A stretch of DNA of 64,000 nucleotides from Heterocephalus glaber (Eukaryota > Chordata > Mammalia > Rodentia > Bathyergidae): NCBI RefSeq assembly GCF_000247695.1, contig NW_004624848.1, positions 2,712-66,711 on the forward strand, written 5' to 3'. The position numbers were made by a program, and so were the translations under genes. Below are positions 53,901 through 56,868 of the stretch, one piece after another (within the stretch, counting starts at the first letter, position 1; the number at the start of each line of letters is the position of its first letter). Below the pieces are notes generated by a model, which was given only the letters and a program-made list of their open reading frames with translations, was not told where the DNA came from and did no database searches.

Positions 53901-56677
53901 TTGGGAGGAACAGAGCCCTGTGAGTGGCATCCTGAGTACAGCTGGCCAGCAGGTTAGATCAGGGAACACGCCCTTCGCTCAGGTGCAGGGCTGACAGGTG
54001 TTCTTCCCTTCGGCCATGTAACTGCAGAGACTACTACTCTACAAGGGTACAAGAGATCTAGCTTGTGACTCAGCTTTGCTCTTTGTAAACAGAGTATCTG
54101 TGGAGAATTCCTCAACAGTCTTATAGATGTAAGTACCCATTTTGGCTATGATCACTGAAAAGTAGTTCTGTCTCTGAGCTGAGGTCCTAGCTCATGTGTG
54201 AGTGCTGTCTTGAGATGGGAAGGGGTGGGGGGAGGACAGTCTTGAGAATGGAAGAGTAGGAGGAACAGGAAAGGAAAGCAGCAAAATCGTTGATTCCAGT
54301 GTTTATTTTGTATATATATCCATTATGAATATGAATTAAGATAATCCATACACGTGGATGACAGTGTTGCCAGTAATAGGGAAATGTGGAAAATAGCATG
54401 TAAATGTTACTTACAAAACACGGATATTTTGTGTGCCTATGTATGTAGTGGAGGTGAGGATCAAGCTTGGGGCCTCGTGCAGGCTAGGCAAGTGCTGTAC
54501 CCTGAGCTACGTCCCTAGCCCCATGTGTTGCATATTTTTAAAAAAGCCTGTTGTCATAGGGATGCCTGATTATGCTAAAATGCTAGTGGAAAATGCTATT
54601 GAAAAATGGTTCATTAGGGCAATTTCAGATTTTTTTTTTTTTAAAGATGAGTAATGCATCAGTAAGTAAGTGTTGGTAGCCTCTGCCTGATGGAATTATG
54701 CTTAGGCAAACTTTTTTTCCAGACCCTATATAATTTAAACTTTGGTAGTGCATTGGTTAATCACAGATACTATATTTTCAATGACATTGAGAGGTGACAT
54801 TAAAATGGGAACTCCTCACATTTTTTCATTTAGACAAGAATGACTACAAACCATCCTGTTTAATTTCCAATGAATCCCTTATAGTAACTTCGTTGAATAG
54901 AGTAGCACAGTAGGAACGAATTTAAGTTTCACACCCAAGTTTTATCTGCACTTGTCATTTAATTCTTATATTGTTTTCAAGATTGACAAAGATATTTGAT
55001 TATAAATAGCAACTTCTCATCATGTCTAAAGAATTCTAATTAAAAACTATGCATTTGTGCAATAGTATTGATGAGAAATGTTTCTTCTGTATTTTTGATT
55101 CATTCGTTATTGTGTAACTTCGTTCTTCTTATGCAGTTATACTTGTGACAAATTTCTTCCAGAGAGCAAGATCTGGAATAAGGAAAAAAACATTTTTCTT
55201 GCTGACTTGATCTGAAGTGTCCCCATCTATTGGCTTTTGCTTTACAAGCTATAAAGTTATGTTACGTATTATTTTAATCTAATGGCTACAAAACTCAGAA
55301 GAAAGCTTTGGGTGTAGTTGCTAACCTTTTCATGGTGAGGATTTTCTTGTATAGTATTTCTTTGCCATTCTATTTCCATTTGCCGCTTGACTATTATCTT
55401 TTATCTCATGGTAATGGTTTATGTCTATTAGTAGTTGTTGAAAATTTTGGGGGGAGGGAGAATAAAGTGAGCTATAAAAAGATTCAATTAAAATTTAAGA
55501 AATGAAATCAATATACAATAGAGTCTGCTTCTTTTTGTTTTGTTTTGATACCGGGGATCGAACTCGGAACCTTGTACTTGCGAGACAGGCAGTGGAGCCA
55601 CTGAGCTAAATCCCCAGCCCAAATCAATATACAATAAAAGAAAATAAAAGTAACATTTTATGACGATACAGCTTAATCAGTATTATTTTTGACATTATAT
55701 TAGCAATTAATTTATACCTGTTAGCTTTTCTCTTTTCTCTTTCTAAAAGCTTTTAGCTTTTTAATGATCAAATTATTTGGCCTCCTTCCTCTGGAATACA
55801 CATGGGATACTTTGTAAGTAAGTTTTTGTTAATCTCACTTGAGCAATGGAGACAAAAACAAATTAAAAATTGAGAAGCTGGACTTTACAATTTGTGGCAG
55901 ATCATAAAGGAAAAATCTATAGTAAAAGATTTCTCCCTTCTCCCACCCCCTGCTTTTTAAACAAGGTTTTGAAAACCTAGGACTGAATTATGGGTACAAG
56001 GTACAGAATTATATCTGCATAATTTATTAAAACAGATAAAATTTACTTAAAGGTATTATTTTCACAAATCTTCCTGTTCTAAAACATCATAAAGGTAATC
56101 CTCATGTTTATCCCCTTCTAAGCCCCCTTCATTTGCAAGTCTCCAATATGTATGACTAAAAATCACAAGTTATAATCGATAAGGTTTTGTATAAGTTTTA
56201 TAAAGTTTTGTAGCTTAGACCTTAGAGCATTTTTTCTTTGTAAACATTAAAATCTAAACAGCATCACTGCTTTTCTGTTTTCTCAGTTTCTTTTACCTCA
56301 AGGTTTATAGCGATTCTGAAAAGGGAACTTATATAAAACAGCATCCCCCAGTACTAAGATAAATTTGTTCATAATACCTGACATAATTGCTTTTACACTT
56401 AAGATCCTTGAATCATTTGAAAATAAAGCCCCCAAATTTAAGAGTGTATCTCTAATAAAACTTGCAACTACGAAAGTAAAATTAACCCTTTAAAAAAACA
56501 CATTAGATCTGACTTTTAAAACATGGTGCTCTGTTGTGAGCTCATGGAACAAGAGACTCAGTCACAATGATCACTTACAGCATTCGGATCTTTCCGCATC
56601 AAAGGGATAGGGGGAGGCCATTTGGTAATAACTGGCAAAGTATTTGTCAAGTTGCAGAGACCATCCATTGTTGTCCC
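8207..56677 (-). CDS. RXFP1: Relaxin receptor 1 gene, exons 3-18 (5' end outside window)
   Basis: RXFP1 is a class A, LRR-containing GPCR (LGR type C) at the plasma membrane that binds relaxin and signals mainly through Gs and cAMP. Sixteen exons join in frame: 56579-56677, 52920-53025, 47097-47168, 44277-44348, 41507-41578, 41348-41419, 40692-40766, 29551-29622, 26552-26623, 23108-23179, 19126-19197, 17953-18024, 14813-15042, 11696-12106, 10550-10768, 8207-8508. The sum is 2090 nt: two bases of a split Gly codon, 695 codons and TAG. That is one codon more than the matching part of the 757-residue human protein as I recall it. Every junction is GT-AG and there is no internal stop or frameshift, so the gene looks functional. 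The paralogue RXFP2 is excluded by exon 15-18 residues such as [15 protein letters not shown] and the tail ending STRLNSYS. The LDLa and signal-peptide exons were not found up to 64000. Assignment is from remembered family sequence, not an alignment. Confidence 0.97.
9030..9101 (+). mobile_element. ID-type SINE
   Basis: ggggttgggaatatagctca start and a cattcccagcatcac end, followed by a short AT microsatellite at 9117-9134. It uses the older ID form (tagcatgcatg) rather than the abundant local form. Confidence 0.75.
9253..9331 (-). mobile_element. ID-type SINE
   Basis: Minus-strand degraded ID (gcacgtgctaggcaagcact, accacatagctacatgccc) abutting an L1 fossil. Confidence 0.65.
9333..10145 (-). 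mobile_element. L1 3' end, minus strand
   Basis: Antisense ancient L1 text (tgtagtgtacagttcagcgg, ctattgtgaataatgctg, agaattgctgggctg) continuing after a B1 insertion with ccaccctactggatgtgata. Confidence 0.85.
9984..10108 (-). mobile_element. B1 SINE in L1
   Basis: Antisense B1: ttttgagacagggtc, gtagctcaggctgga, cctcagcctcctgagtg, gggattacaggtgtgtggca. It splits the surrounding L1. Confidence 0.85.
10550..10768 (-). CDS. RXFP1: RXFP1 exon 17: TM5, intracellular loop 3, TM6
   Basis: 219 nt, phase 1 at both ends. It translates as TM5 ([19 protein letters not shown]), a basic third intracellular loop ([10 protein letters not shown]) and TM6 with the CWxP switch as CWIP, ending at VEIP. The donor is CAG|gtacaatt, the weakest-looking donor of the gene, since most others are gtaag. 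The reading frame runs on into the intron for about ten codons, which is why a naive open frame starts at 10518. Confidence 0.97.
10926..10989 (-). mobile_element. ID-type SINE
   Basis: Short antisense ID (gggctctaccactgagctac) in intron 16, 157 bp from exon 17 on its 5' side. Confidence 0.65.
11461..11544 (-). mobile_element. ID-type SINE with perfect target duplication
   Basis: Antisense ID with gcaggcggcgaaacc and gctaaatccccggccc, flanked by identical 14-bp copies of ttctgatagaattc at 11440-11453 and 11547-11560. A young copy of the locally abundant subfamily. Confidence 0.93.
11696..12106 (-). CDS. RXFP1: RXFP1 exon 16: TM2 to TM4 and extracellular loop 2
   Basis: 411 nt, starting with GT of a split Ala codon (C-C-A-D-C) after acceptor cccctgtag and ending CTTG|gtaag. 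It encodes TM2 ([12 protein letters not shown]), extracellular loop 1, TM3 with the DRY-equivalent motif as EKY ([12 protein letters not shown]), TM4 ([17 protein letters not shown]) and loop 2 with NGVCFPL. The Cys of NCQL at the top of TM3 and the Cys of GVCFPL would form the conserved class A disulfide. Confidence 0.97.
12181..12264 (-). mobile_element. ID-type SINE
   Basis: Antisense ID with gtaccagagattgaactc and gctaaatccccggccc; flanks acaatgcaattttt and gcaatacaattttt are near-identical target duplications. About 75 bp from the exon 16 acceptor. Confidence 0.9.
12349..12437 (+). mobile_element. ID-type SINE
   Basis: Diverged sense copy (gggctggcagtgtaatgtcg, agcatgcatgaggccctggg) with a poly(A) run after it. 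Confidence 0.7.
12440..13173. other. Intron 15 stretch
   Basis: Mostly unique. 12560-12660 resembles a LINE2 3' end (aagtctttaagatcagagatcttatctc). Nothing coding. Confidence 0.35.
13174..13246 (+). mobile_element. ID-type SINE
   Basis: Sense ID with cctggaatggagctcagtgg, ggttcaatcctccc and an A-rich end. Confidence 0.65.
13741..13825 (-). mobile_element. ID-type SINE beside a B1
   Basis: Antisense ID of the gcacagcaggcggcgaaacc subfamily, flanked by tactgtatttgtttt and gctgtatttgtttt. It landed at the tail side of the B1 fragment that follows. Confidence 0.92.
13836..13912 (-). mobile_element. B1 fragment
   Basis: Antisense B1 half (ttttgagacagtctcattgt, cccaggccggcctcagtctc). Confidence 0.75.
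13969..14745 (+). mobile_element. Tigger-like DNA transposon fossil
   Basis: Starts with the terminal repeat cagtaaaaccttggattga after a TA target, and near its end has cgaatcatctgagtttcatt, the inner side of the opposite terminal repeat, which is truncated. The interior has remnants of a pogo/Tigger transposase C-terminus. TcMar-Tigger family by these features; exact subfamily not assigned. It stops about 68 bp downstream, in transcript sense, of the exon 15 donor. Confidence 0.8.
14193..14440 (+). pseudogene. Tigger transposase C-terminal remnant
   Basis: Reads [20 protein letters not shown], then [16 protein letters not shown], then a stop, then in the neighbouring frame [13 protein letters not shown]. 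This is the acidic linker and tail typical of Tigger transposases, with stops and frame changes. Dead. Confidence 0.7.
14813..15042 (-). CDS. RXFP1: RXFP1 exon 15: hinge and TM1
   Basis: 230 nt from acceptor tttttgtataccag to donor CTCTGCT|gtgagtat. It starts [17 protein letters not shown], the Cys-containing C-terminal LRR cap and hinge, then runs through TM1 ([19 protein letters not shown]) and the first intracellular loop ([14 protein letters not shown]) into TM2. The donor choice inside TGCTGTGAGTATT is fixed by frame: only ending at TGC-T rebuilds the L-C-C-A-D-C stretch. Recognisable transposons sit within about 70 bp on one side and 40 bp on the other. Confidence 0.97.
15080..16568 (+). 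mobile_element. 5'-truncated L1, sense strand
   Basis: Carries the end of L1 ORF2 (gacctgcagatcaaaggaac; peptide remnants [20 protein letters not shown]), then gtgtggagattcctcc and the late ORF2 text, then a purine-rich 3' UTR at 16320-16460 and a 3' end with caataaactta. Frames are broken by stops. It reaches to within about 40 bp of the exon 15 acceptor. Confidence 0.9.
16570..17025. other. Intron 14 stretch
   Basis: AT-rich, no recognised element or gene. Confidence 0.4.
17030..17216 (-). mobile_element. L1 3' fragment with TG microsatellite
   Basis: Antisense L1 end (atttcacttagcattatggt, gagtagtactccattg) running into (TG)n at 17143-17169. Confidence 0.75.
17226..17407 (+). mobile_element. 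B1-dID SINE
   Basis: B1-like left half (ggtggcacatttctataatc, gaggctgaggcaggagga) and ID-like right half (gttgggatgtagcttggtgt) with a poly(A) tail. Confidence 0.88.
17518..17836 (-). mobile_element. MaLR-type solo LTR
   Basis: Antisense LTR of the MST/MLT1 kind (gaaaaataccacagtctgac, ttgtttctcacagatctgaa, ccatgtcctcatgtgg), starting TG and ending CA. It ends 117 bp from exon 14 on the donor side. Confidence 0.75.
17953..18024 (-). CDS. RXFP1: RXFP1 exon 14: LRR 10
   Basis: 72 nt, phase 2 at both ends, donor CACAT|gtaagtag. It encodes [23 protein letters not shown], the last leucine-rich repeat before the hinge, with an N-L-S sequon. The acceptor is taken as atattttag rather than the AG three bases downstream, because this gives the 72-nt length shared by nearly all the LRR exons and restores S-L-S-L-E-G. 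Confidence 0.95.
18170..18300 (+). mobile_element. LINE2 3' end
   Basis: gcacaaagcacagtgcaaag and catttatggaataaatgaatg match the conserved L2 3' tail pattern. Confidence 0.55.
18823..18844 (+). repeat. TTCC microsatellite
   Basis: About five TTCC units followed by pyrimidine-rich sequence, next to the SINE at 18888. Confidence 0.9.
18888..19079 (-). mobile_element. B1-dID SINE
   Basis: Antisense ID half (tactggtgattgatcccagg, actgagctatacctccag) then antisense B1 half (tttttgagacagtctcatta). It ends about 46 bp downstream of the exon 13 donor. Confidence 0.85.
19126..19197 (-). CDS. RXFP1: RXFP1 exon 13: LRR 9
   Basis: 72 nt, phase 2-2, acceptor tttaaaaaaacag, donor CTCT|gtaagtat. It translates as [23 protein letters not shown], a standard LxxLxLxxN-type repeat unit. 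The acceptor has an A-rich stretch (aaaaaaac) between the short T run and the AG, unlike its neighbours. Confidence 0.96.
19300..20000 (+). mobile_element. L1 ORF2 3' fragment
   Basis: Sense L1 text (aaaagtcaacagagtgaaaa, gaatgggaggaaatgtttgc, agaaatgcaagttaaaacca, atgatccagcaagcacacta), mutated and cut off by the following SINE. Confidence 0.88.
20033..20222 (-). mobile_element. B1-dID SINE
   Basis: Antisense ID half (actgagctacatccctagcc) and B1 half (cgagacaggatcttgctatg, ccagagtgctgggaatacaa). Confidence 0.85.
20230..20585. other. Intron 12 stretch
   Basis: Purine-rich, with a short (GA)n run near 20310. No recognised gene. Confidence 0.35.
20857..21208 (+). mobile_element. MST-like MaLR solo LTR inside L1
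   Basis: ttaagaggtgggacctttaa, ggcctttccagcctccagat, gttgtttataaatgagccag and a terminal ctgataca identify a MaLR LTR of the MST type. L1 sequence resumes directly after it. Confidence 0.8.
22228..22550 (+). mobile_element. Tc1/mariner-superfamily DNA transposon fossil inside L1
   Basis: Non-autonomous element with partly inverted ends (cagatgcaatcttacaatgg; accttattgtaagtcaagga ... cctg, followed by TA) and the interior gagagctgcagctcccagtt and attaggtgtattaagtgcat. L1 sequence resumes at agagttcaaagaattaaaa. Class by resemblance; subfamily not assigned. Confidence 0.65.
23108..23179 (-). CDS. RXFP1: RXFP1 exon 12: LRR 8
   Basis: 72 nt, phase 2-2, acceptor attatttccgcag, donor AATT|gtaagact. 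It encodes [23 protein letters not shown]. The first Asp corresponds to human Asp279, one of the acids that contact the relaxin B-chain arginines. The end of a long L1 fossil lies about 30 bp away on the 3' side, in intron 12. Confidence 0.96.
23260..24760. other. Intron 11 stretch, partly GC-richer
   Basis: Between exon 12 and the next SINE. 23930-24470 is GC-richer and may be an old LTR, with AATAAA at 24191-24196. Purine/pyrimidine blocks give several overlapping open frames near 23400-23760 that show no protein features. Confidence 0.35.
24762..24960 (-). mobile_element. B1-dID SINE
   Basis: Antisense ID half (ctggggattgaattcaggtt, ctgagctacatccccagccc) and B1 half (cccaggctggcttgaactca, tgctgggattgcagacgtgc). 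Confidence 0.88.
24983..25070 (-). mobile_element. ID-like SINE fragment
   Basis: Antisense remnant (ggaacccagggccttgcaca, cagagcctacttccagcc) just after the B1-dID. Confidence 0.5.
25080..25890. other. Intron 11 stretch
   Basis: AT-rich and without a recognised element or gene. Confidence 0.4.
25896..25979 (-). mobile_element. ID-type SINE with target duplication
   Basis: Antisense ID with gcaaggcaggtggcggaacc; the 15-bp flank ttcaaatatttattt occurs on both sides. Confidence 0.92.
26095..26470 (+). mobile_element. L1 3' end (purine-tract lineage)
   Basis: atgcacagtggagtactact and gagaccataatgttaagtga are the end of L1, followed by a purine-rich tract and ggaattaagatgtgttctgc, then aataaatataaaag. 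It is the same 3' UTR type as at 16320, 35490, 36030 and 49205. Confidence 0.88.
26552..26623 (-). CDS. RXFP1: RXFP1 exon 11: LRR 7
   Basis: 72 nt, phase 2-2, donor AATT|gtaag. It encodes [20 protein letters not shown] then LDE. The final Glu corresponds to human Glu277, which pairs with a relaxin B-chain arginine, and is retained. Confidence 0.96.
26640..27128. other. Intron 10 stretch
   Basis: No recognised element or gene. A GT-rich run at 27120-27155 leads into the SINE that follows. Confidence 0.4.
27130..27216 (-). mobile_element. ID-like SINE fragment
   Basis: Antisense remnant (tgaggcctcatgcatgcttg, gtgagccacacctccagccc) with a GT/GC-rich run where its tail would be. Confidence 0.5.
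27220..28070. other. Intron 10 stretch
   Basis: No recognised gene; open frames on the minus strand lack splice context and family features. Confidence 0.35.
28076..28177 (+). mobile_element. ID-type SINE with A-then-GA tail
   Basis: Sense ID (gggccagggatttagctcag to gagttcaatctctggtac), tail of A followed by (GA)n. The flank agtaaaggcaat is duplicated on both sides. Confidence 0.93.
28860..29465 (+). mobile_element. Ancient LTR-like repeat, copy A
   Basis: Shares an extended order of blocks with 58650-59085: gggagctggcc, gaggaaggaat, ctgggtctttgga, tttctgagg, aactttgattaa, cttttctcttgttaacctg. The A/T-rich attaaa region followed by cttttctcttgtta suggests an LTR polyadenylation and U5 region, probably ERVL class. 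Confidence 0.55.
29551..29622 (-). CDS. RXFP1: RXFP1 exon 10: LRR 6
   Basis: 72 nt, phase 2-2, acceptor ttatgttccag, donor TTTT|gtaagtaa. It encodes [20 protein letters not shown] then LTV. Asp and Glu at the start match human Asp231 and Glu233, the second acidic pair for relaxin; the residue between them is Phe where human has Leu. An N-M-T sequon is kept. The exon is preceded by the 11-kb intron 9. Confidence 0.96.
29640..30160. other. Start of intron 9
   Basis: AT-rich, with a TA-rich simple repeat at 29808-29843. No gene or named element recognised. Confidence 0.4.
30167..30253 (-). mobile_element. ID-type SINE
   Basis: Antisense ID with cacagcaggcggcgaaacca and gctaaatccctggccc, almost identical to the copy at 13741. 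Flanks agaaaagaattctt and agaagagaattctt are target duplications. Confidence 0.92.
30289..30738 (+). mobile_element. Possible ERV LTR
   Basis: Starts tgttgggagcaatgc and ends gtggctcaca. It contains aataaaaggtggggtaagct followed by gtctttgcccccagagcagc and a ttctcgctttcc block, an R/U5-like layout. No internal retroviral genes are attached. Family not assigned. Confidence 0.5.
30997..31076 (-). mobile_element. ID-type SINE
   Basis: Antisense diverged ID (ccttgcataccaggcaaaca, ctccaccattcggctacatc). Confidence 0.65.
31485..31522 (+). repeat. (GA)n microsatellite
   Basis: About 19 uninterrupted GA units in intron 9; the longest pure dinucleotide run in the window. Confidence 0.98.
31817..31896 (+). 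mobile_element. ID-type SINE
   Basis: Sense ID with ggcactgtgcctgccttgca, ending in a C-rich tail interruption. Flanks aaatgggagcta and aaatgggggagcta look like target duplications. Confidence 0.88.
31900..33380. other. Unassigned part of intron 9
   Basis: About 1.5 kb without a repeat that I recognise and without a supported gene. Confidence 0.4.
33392..33487 (-). mobile_element. ID-type SINE with GA-type tail
   Basis: Antisense ID (gcacagcaggtggcgaaacc). On the plus strand a (CT)n run precedes the T run, meaning that in sense orientation the A tail passes into (GA)n. Confidence 0.9.
33615..33985 (+). mobile_element. MaLR-like solo LTR
   Basis: Has cctgaaacctctaaaactgt, gagccaaagtatccttttc and gaagctgactaact at its 3' end, the same layout as the LTRs at 37088 and 42232. 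Confidence 0.7.
34085..35040 (-). mobile_element. L1 3' end, minus strand
   Basis: Antisense ancient L1 text (ttagcaattttcaagtatgc, gatctcctgaacacattttt, ttgtgaatagtgctgcagtg, agaaacctccatagtgtttt). Confidence 0.88.
35062..35320 (+). mobile_element. B1-dID SINE with long A-rich linker
   Basis: B1 half (gcctgtaatcccagcactct) and ID half (aaggccgtggatatgcctca) separated by an unusually long CAAA-rich linker, ending in a (CAAAA)n tail. Confidence 0.85.
35490..35785 (+). mobile_element. Two head-to-tail L1 3' UTR copies
   Basis: Two successive copies of purine tract + aagatg + atgtgc/atgcac + ctccaca or cttcaca + gaatgtaaa: the first at about 35490-35635, the second at about 35636-35785. These are L1 3' ends without ORF2. 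Confidence 0.75.
35806..35925 (+). mobile_element. ID-type SINE with GA-type tail
   Basis: Sense ID (gagctgaggatatcgctcag, ttgctcagcatgtataagac) whose A tail runs into a (GA)n run of about 30 bp. Confidence 0.8.
36025..36165 (+). mobile_element. L1 3' UTR copy
   Basis: Purine tract, ttaagatgtgttaggtacat, gatgaatgtaatcattatta and a final AATAAA-rich A tail. Confidence 0.75.
36180..38560 (-). mobile_element. L1-derived block, minus strand, split by an LTR
   Basis: T-rich plus strand resembling an antisense old L1 3' UTR (tcagcctgctgttaagcct, ttccatctctttgatgacat, agctctggttctgttgactg). The order of motifs fits L1, but it is too diverged for me to set the ends. Confidence 0.5.
37088..37442 (+). 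mobile_element. MaLR-like solo LTR
   Basis: TGTTATGGTTTGGA start and GCTGACTAACACA end, with gattgaaacctctgaaacca before the end. It interrupts the L1-derived block. Confidence 0.8.
38733..38816 (+). mobile_element. ID-type SINE
   Basis: Sense ID with tgcctgctgcgcaagcgcaa, gagttcgatccccggtacc and an A tail; flanks aaaagtggaat on both sides. Confidence 0.93.
38851..38932 (+). mobile_element. ID-type SINE
   Basis: Sense ID (gcgctggggatgtagctcag, ggcactgtgcctgcctccca), flanked by aagaatacatatgga and aagactacatatgga. It lies only about 35 bp after the previous ID. Confidence 0.93.
39080..39161 (-). mobile_element. ID-type SINE
   Basis: Antisense ID with gcgaggcaggcggcggaacc, flanked by actctctttt on both sides. 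Confidence 0.92.
39186..39378 (+). mobile_element. B1-dID SINE
   Basis: B1 half (tagcacatgcttataattct, aatcacaagtttgagtctca) and ID half (ggctggtttgtagctcagtg) with an A-rich end. Confidence 0.88.
39380..40380. other. End of intron 9, unassigned
   Basis: AT-rich; no recognised gene or element. Confidence 0.4.
40382..40583 (+). mobile_element. B1-dID SINE
   Basis: B1 half (cacctacaatcccagcactc, gcaagttcgagtccagcctg) and ID half (ggctggggatgtagctcagt, gggctcaatccccagtgcc). It ends about 108 bp from the exon 9 donor. Confidence 0.92.
40692..40766 (-). CDS. RXFP1: RXFP1 exon 9: LRR 5 (25-residue unit)
   Basis: 75 nt, the only LRR exon of 25 codons, as in the human gene. Acceptor tcttctcag, donor GGCT|gtaagtta. 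It encodes [20 protein letters not shown] then RLHW. The first Val corresponds to human Val206 of the hydrophobic relaxin contact. The text has LTHLPHEP where human has LTRLPDKP. Confidence 0.96.
40770..41346. other. Intron 8
   Basis: 581 bp between exons 9 and 8 with no repeat recognised. Confidence 0.5.
41348..41419 (-). CDS. RXFP1: RXFP1 exon 8: LRR 4
   Basis: 72 nt, phase 2-2, acceptor ggctggcag, donor TCTT|gtaagtac. It encodes [20 protein letters not shown] then LIL. Ile and Leu positions matching human Ile182 and Leu204 are kept. It is separated from exon 7 by an 87-bp intron with no repeat in it. Confidence 0.96.
41420..41506 (-). other. Mini-intron 7 (87 bp)
   Basis: Canonical gtatgt...ggcag intron between exons 7 and 8, by far the shortest in the gene and free of transposons. 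Confidence 0.93.
41507..41578 (-). CDS. RXFP1: RXFP1 exon 7: LRR 3
   Basis: 72 nt, phase 2-2, acceptor ccttttctag, donor GGCT|gtatgttt. It encodes [20 protein letters not shown] then LEW. The last Trp matches human Trp180 of the relaxin contact. The donor is gtatgt, not gtaag. Confidence 0.96.
41600..42225. other. Intron 6 stretch
   Basis: 41770-42080 is GC-richer and includes tataaataaagagcacgtg; it could be an LTR, but the ends are not visible. Confidence 0.3.
42232..42592 (+). mobile_element. MaLR-like solo LTR
   Basis: TGTTGGTTTGGATAAATG start, gaccttctaaaactgtgatc, and aaagctgactaacaca end. Confidence 0.78.
42600..43088. other. Intron 6 stretch
   Basis: No recognised element; overlapping open frames on both strands at 42585-42864 have no family features. 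Confidence 0.35.
43090..43655 (+). mobile_element. L1 3' end, sense strand
   Basis: Late L1 ORF2 and 3' UTR text (gtggagaaactgaactcttg, cgtgaaataagccagacaca, tttatgattccatttacatg, gttatcacaataaaaag). Confidence 0.8.
43715..43786 (+). mobile_element. ID-type SINE
   Basis: Sense diverged ID (gtcgtgcagctcagggcaga, gcttagcatgtgtgagaccc). Confidence 0.65.
43960..44150 (+). mobile_element. MIR SINE
   Basis: ggaggtgggtactatttta, then gcatagaaaagaagataaat, ccagcgatgcgacccggact and cagactccagcctgt follow the MIR core and tail order. Confidence 0.6.
44277..44348 (-). CDS. RXFP1: RXFP1 exon 6: LRR 2
   Basis: 72 nt, phase 2-2, acceptor attttcacag, donor AACT|gtaagtac. It encodes [20 protein letters not shown] then LNK. 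The frame happens to stay open upstream into the intron, so a longer open frame to 44488 is not coding. Confidence 0.96.
44540..46505. other. Intron 5 stretch
   Basis: About 2 kb without a recognised repeat or gene. 44490-44540 looks like a scrap of L1 3' end (gtgtattttaccaaaattga). Confidence 0.4.
46511..46830 (-). mobile_element. MER1-like hAT transposon fossil
   Basis: Starts cagtggtccccaaccttttt and has ggcaccaggaactggtttca, gcagttcacagtagggtttg and ctaacaggccattgacccct. This is the pattern of the non-autonomous hAT-Charlie element MER1, in reverse orientation. It is 267 bp from the 3' side of exon 5. Confidence 0.75.
47097..47168 (-). CDS. RXFP1: RXFP1 exon 5: LRR 1
   Basis: 72 nt, phase 2-2, acceptor ctattttag, donor AGCT|gtaaga. 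It encodes [20 protein letters not shown] then LQK. The unit reads PPNAF where human RXFP1 reads PPDCF as I recall it, so a cysteine is absent here. Confidence 0.95.
47170..48116. other. Intron 4, proximal part
   Basis: AT-rich with an imperfect inverted repeat near 47420-47500 (ctatttttatttaaaaatag); no gene recognised. Confidence 0.4.
48118..48530 (+). mobile_element. MaLR-like solo LTR
   Basis: tgctatggcttgtgtctaga start, aactgaaatctttacaaact, aaataaatctttcccccatt and an end near taactaaga. More diverged than the other LTRs. Confidence 0.65.
48540..49200. other. Intron 4 stretch
   Basis: No recognised gene. A short attc repeat lies at 49038-49054. Confidence 0.4.
49205..49372 (+). mobile_element. 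L1 3' UTR copy
   Basis: Purine tract, a duplicated tgtgtacatgt block, actgcatgcactaaaaacat and an aaataaaaaataaag tail. Confidence 0.75.
49375..50415. other. Intron 4 stretch
   Basis: AT-rich; 49715-49800 weakly resembles MIR. Nothing coding. Confidence 0.35.
50421..50503 (-). mobile_element. ID-type SINE
   Basis: Antisense diverged ID (ggcaagtgctctatcactga, gctacactcgcaggcc) after a T run. Confidence 0.7.
50797..50994 (-). mobile_element. B1-dID SINE
   Basis: Antisense ID half (cattgaatttggggcttcac, caagcatgctaccac) and B1 half (ctcaaacttgccatcttcct). Confidence 0.82.
51041..51125 (+). repeat. Mixed TATG/TCTG microsatellite
   Basis: Interrupted tetranucleotide repeat over about 85 bp. 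Confidence 0.85.
51340..51420 (-). mobile_element. ID-type SINE (first of a tandem pair)
   Basis: Antisense ID (tatcggggatcgaactcagg, gagctaaatccccagccc). The flank aggatcgggtattttt before it recurs as aggatcagggtattttt after it. Confidence 0.93.
51438..51525 (-). mobile_element. ID-type SINE (second of a tandem pair)
   Basis: Antisense ID (atgggggatcaaacttggga, ggcaggtggcagcaccactg). The flank tcagggtattttt occurs on both sides, so it reused the target sequence duplicated by its neighbour. Confidence 0.93.
51663..51820 (-). mobile_element. B1 SINE with internal duplication
   Basis: Antisense B1 (cattctaaatgct side: gctgggattacaggtgtgtg). The block caggctggcctcgaactca recurs as caggttggctcgaacttgc about 45 bp on, so part of the B1 body is duplicated. 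Confidence 0.8.
51825..52918. other. Intron 4, distal part
   Basis: No recognised element or gene up to exon 4. Confidence 0.4.
52920..53025 (-). CDS. RXFP1: RXFP1 exon 4: N-terminal LRR cap
   Basis: 106 nt, phase 1 to phase 2, acceptor tctctgcacag, donor GCAAT|gtaagtag. It encodes [20 protein letters not shown] then [14 protein letters not shown]. This is the LRRNT cap with its Cys cluster and an N-V-T sequon. The cluster is C-C-S-C followed by C; human has Q-C-L-C followed by C, so there is one Cys more here. No stop or frameshift is seen. Confidence 0.94.
53030..54430. other. Intron 3 stretch
   Basis: No recognised gene or named repeat over 1.4 kb. A poly(T) run lies at 53484-53497. Confidence 0.4.
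54437..54522 (-). mobile_element. ID-type SINE
   Basis: Antisense diverged ID (aggatcaagcttggggcctc, gctaggcaagtgctgtaccc, gctacgtccctagcccc). Confidence 0.7.
54530..55500. other. Intron 3 stretch
   Basis: AT-rich; nothing recognised. Confidence 0.4.
55521..55620 (-). mobile_element. ID-type SINE with target duplication
   Basis: Antisense ID (taccggggatcgaactcgga, gagctaaatccccagccc), flanked by identical aaatcaatatacaata at 55505-55520 and 55621-55636. Confidence 0.94.
55640..56577. other. Intron 3, up to exon 3
   Basis: AT-rich; no recognised repeat or gene. Confidence 0.4.
56579..56677 (-). CDS. RXFP1: RXFP1 exon 3: linker between LDLa module and LRRs
   Basis: 99 nt, phase 1-1, acceptor ttctttag, donor TGCT|gtaagtga. 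It completes a Gly codon and reads [20 protein letters not shown] then [12 protein letters not shown]. In RXFP1 this linker is known to take part in relaxin binding and to place the LDLa module, so its near-full conservation fits a working receptor. It is the most 5' exon found. The LDLa exon, with its six Cys and acidic Ca-binding loop, was looked for on the minus strand to 64000 and not seen. Confidence 0.95.
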
Positions 56678-56868
56678 CTAAAGAAATAAAATCAGAGAGG
56701 AGAAAAGTTTAAAAACAGAAATATTTTGGAGAGTTGGGGAAAACAGGCTCTCCAAGCCAAGCTTTGGGGTGCACATCTTCTCGAAGCGTGGTGCAAATGC
56801 AGCTTTCTGGACATCCACAGGAGAGGCCTGGGCTGGGCCCCGTGATCTCCTCTTGACAAGCACCATCA

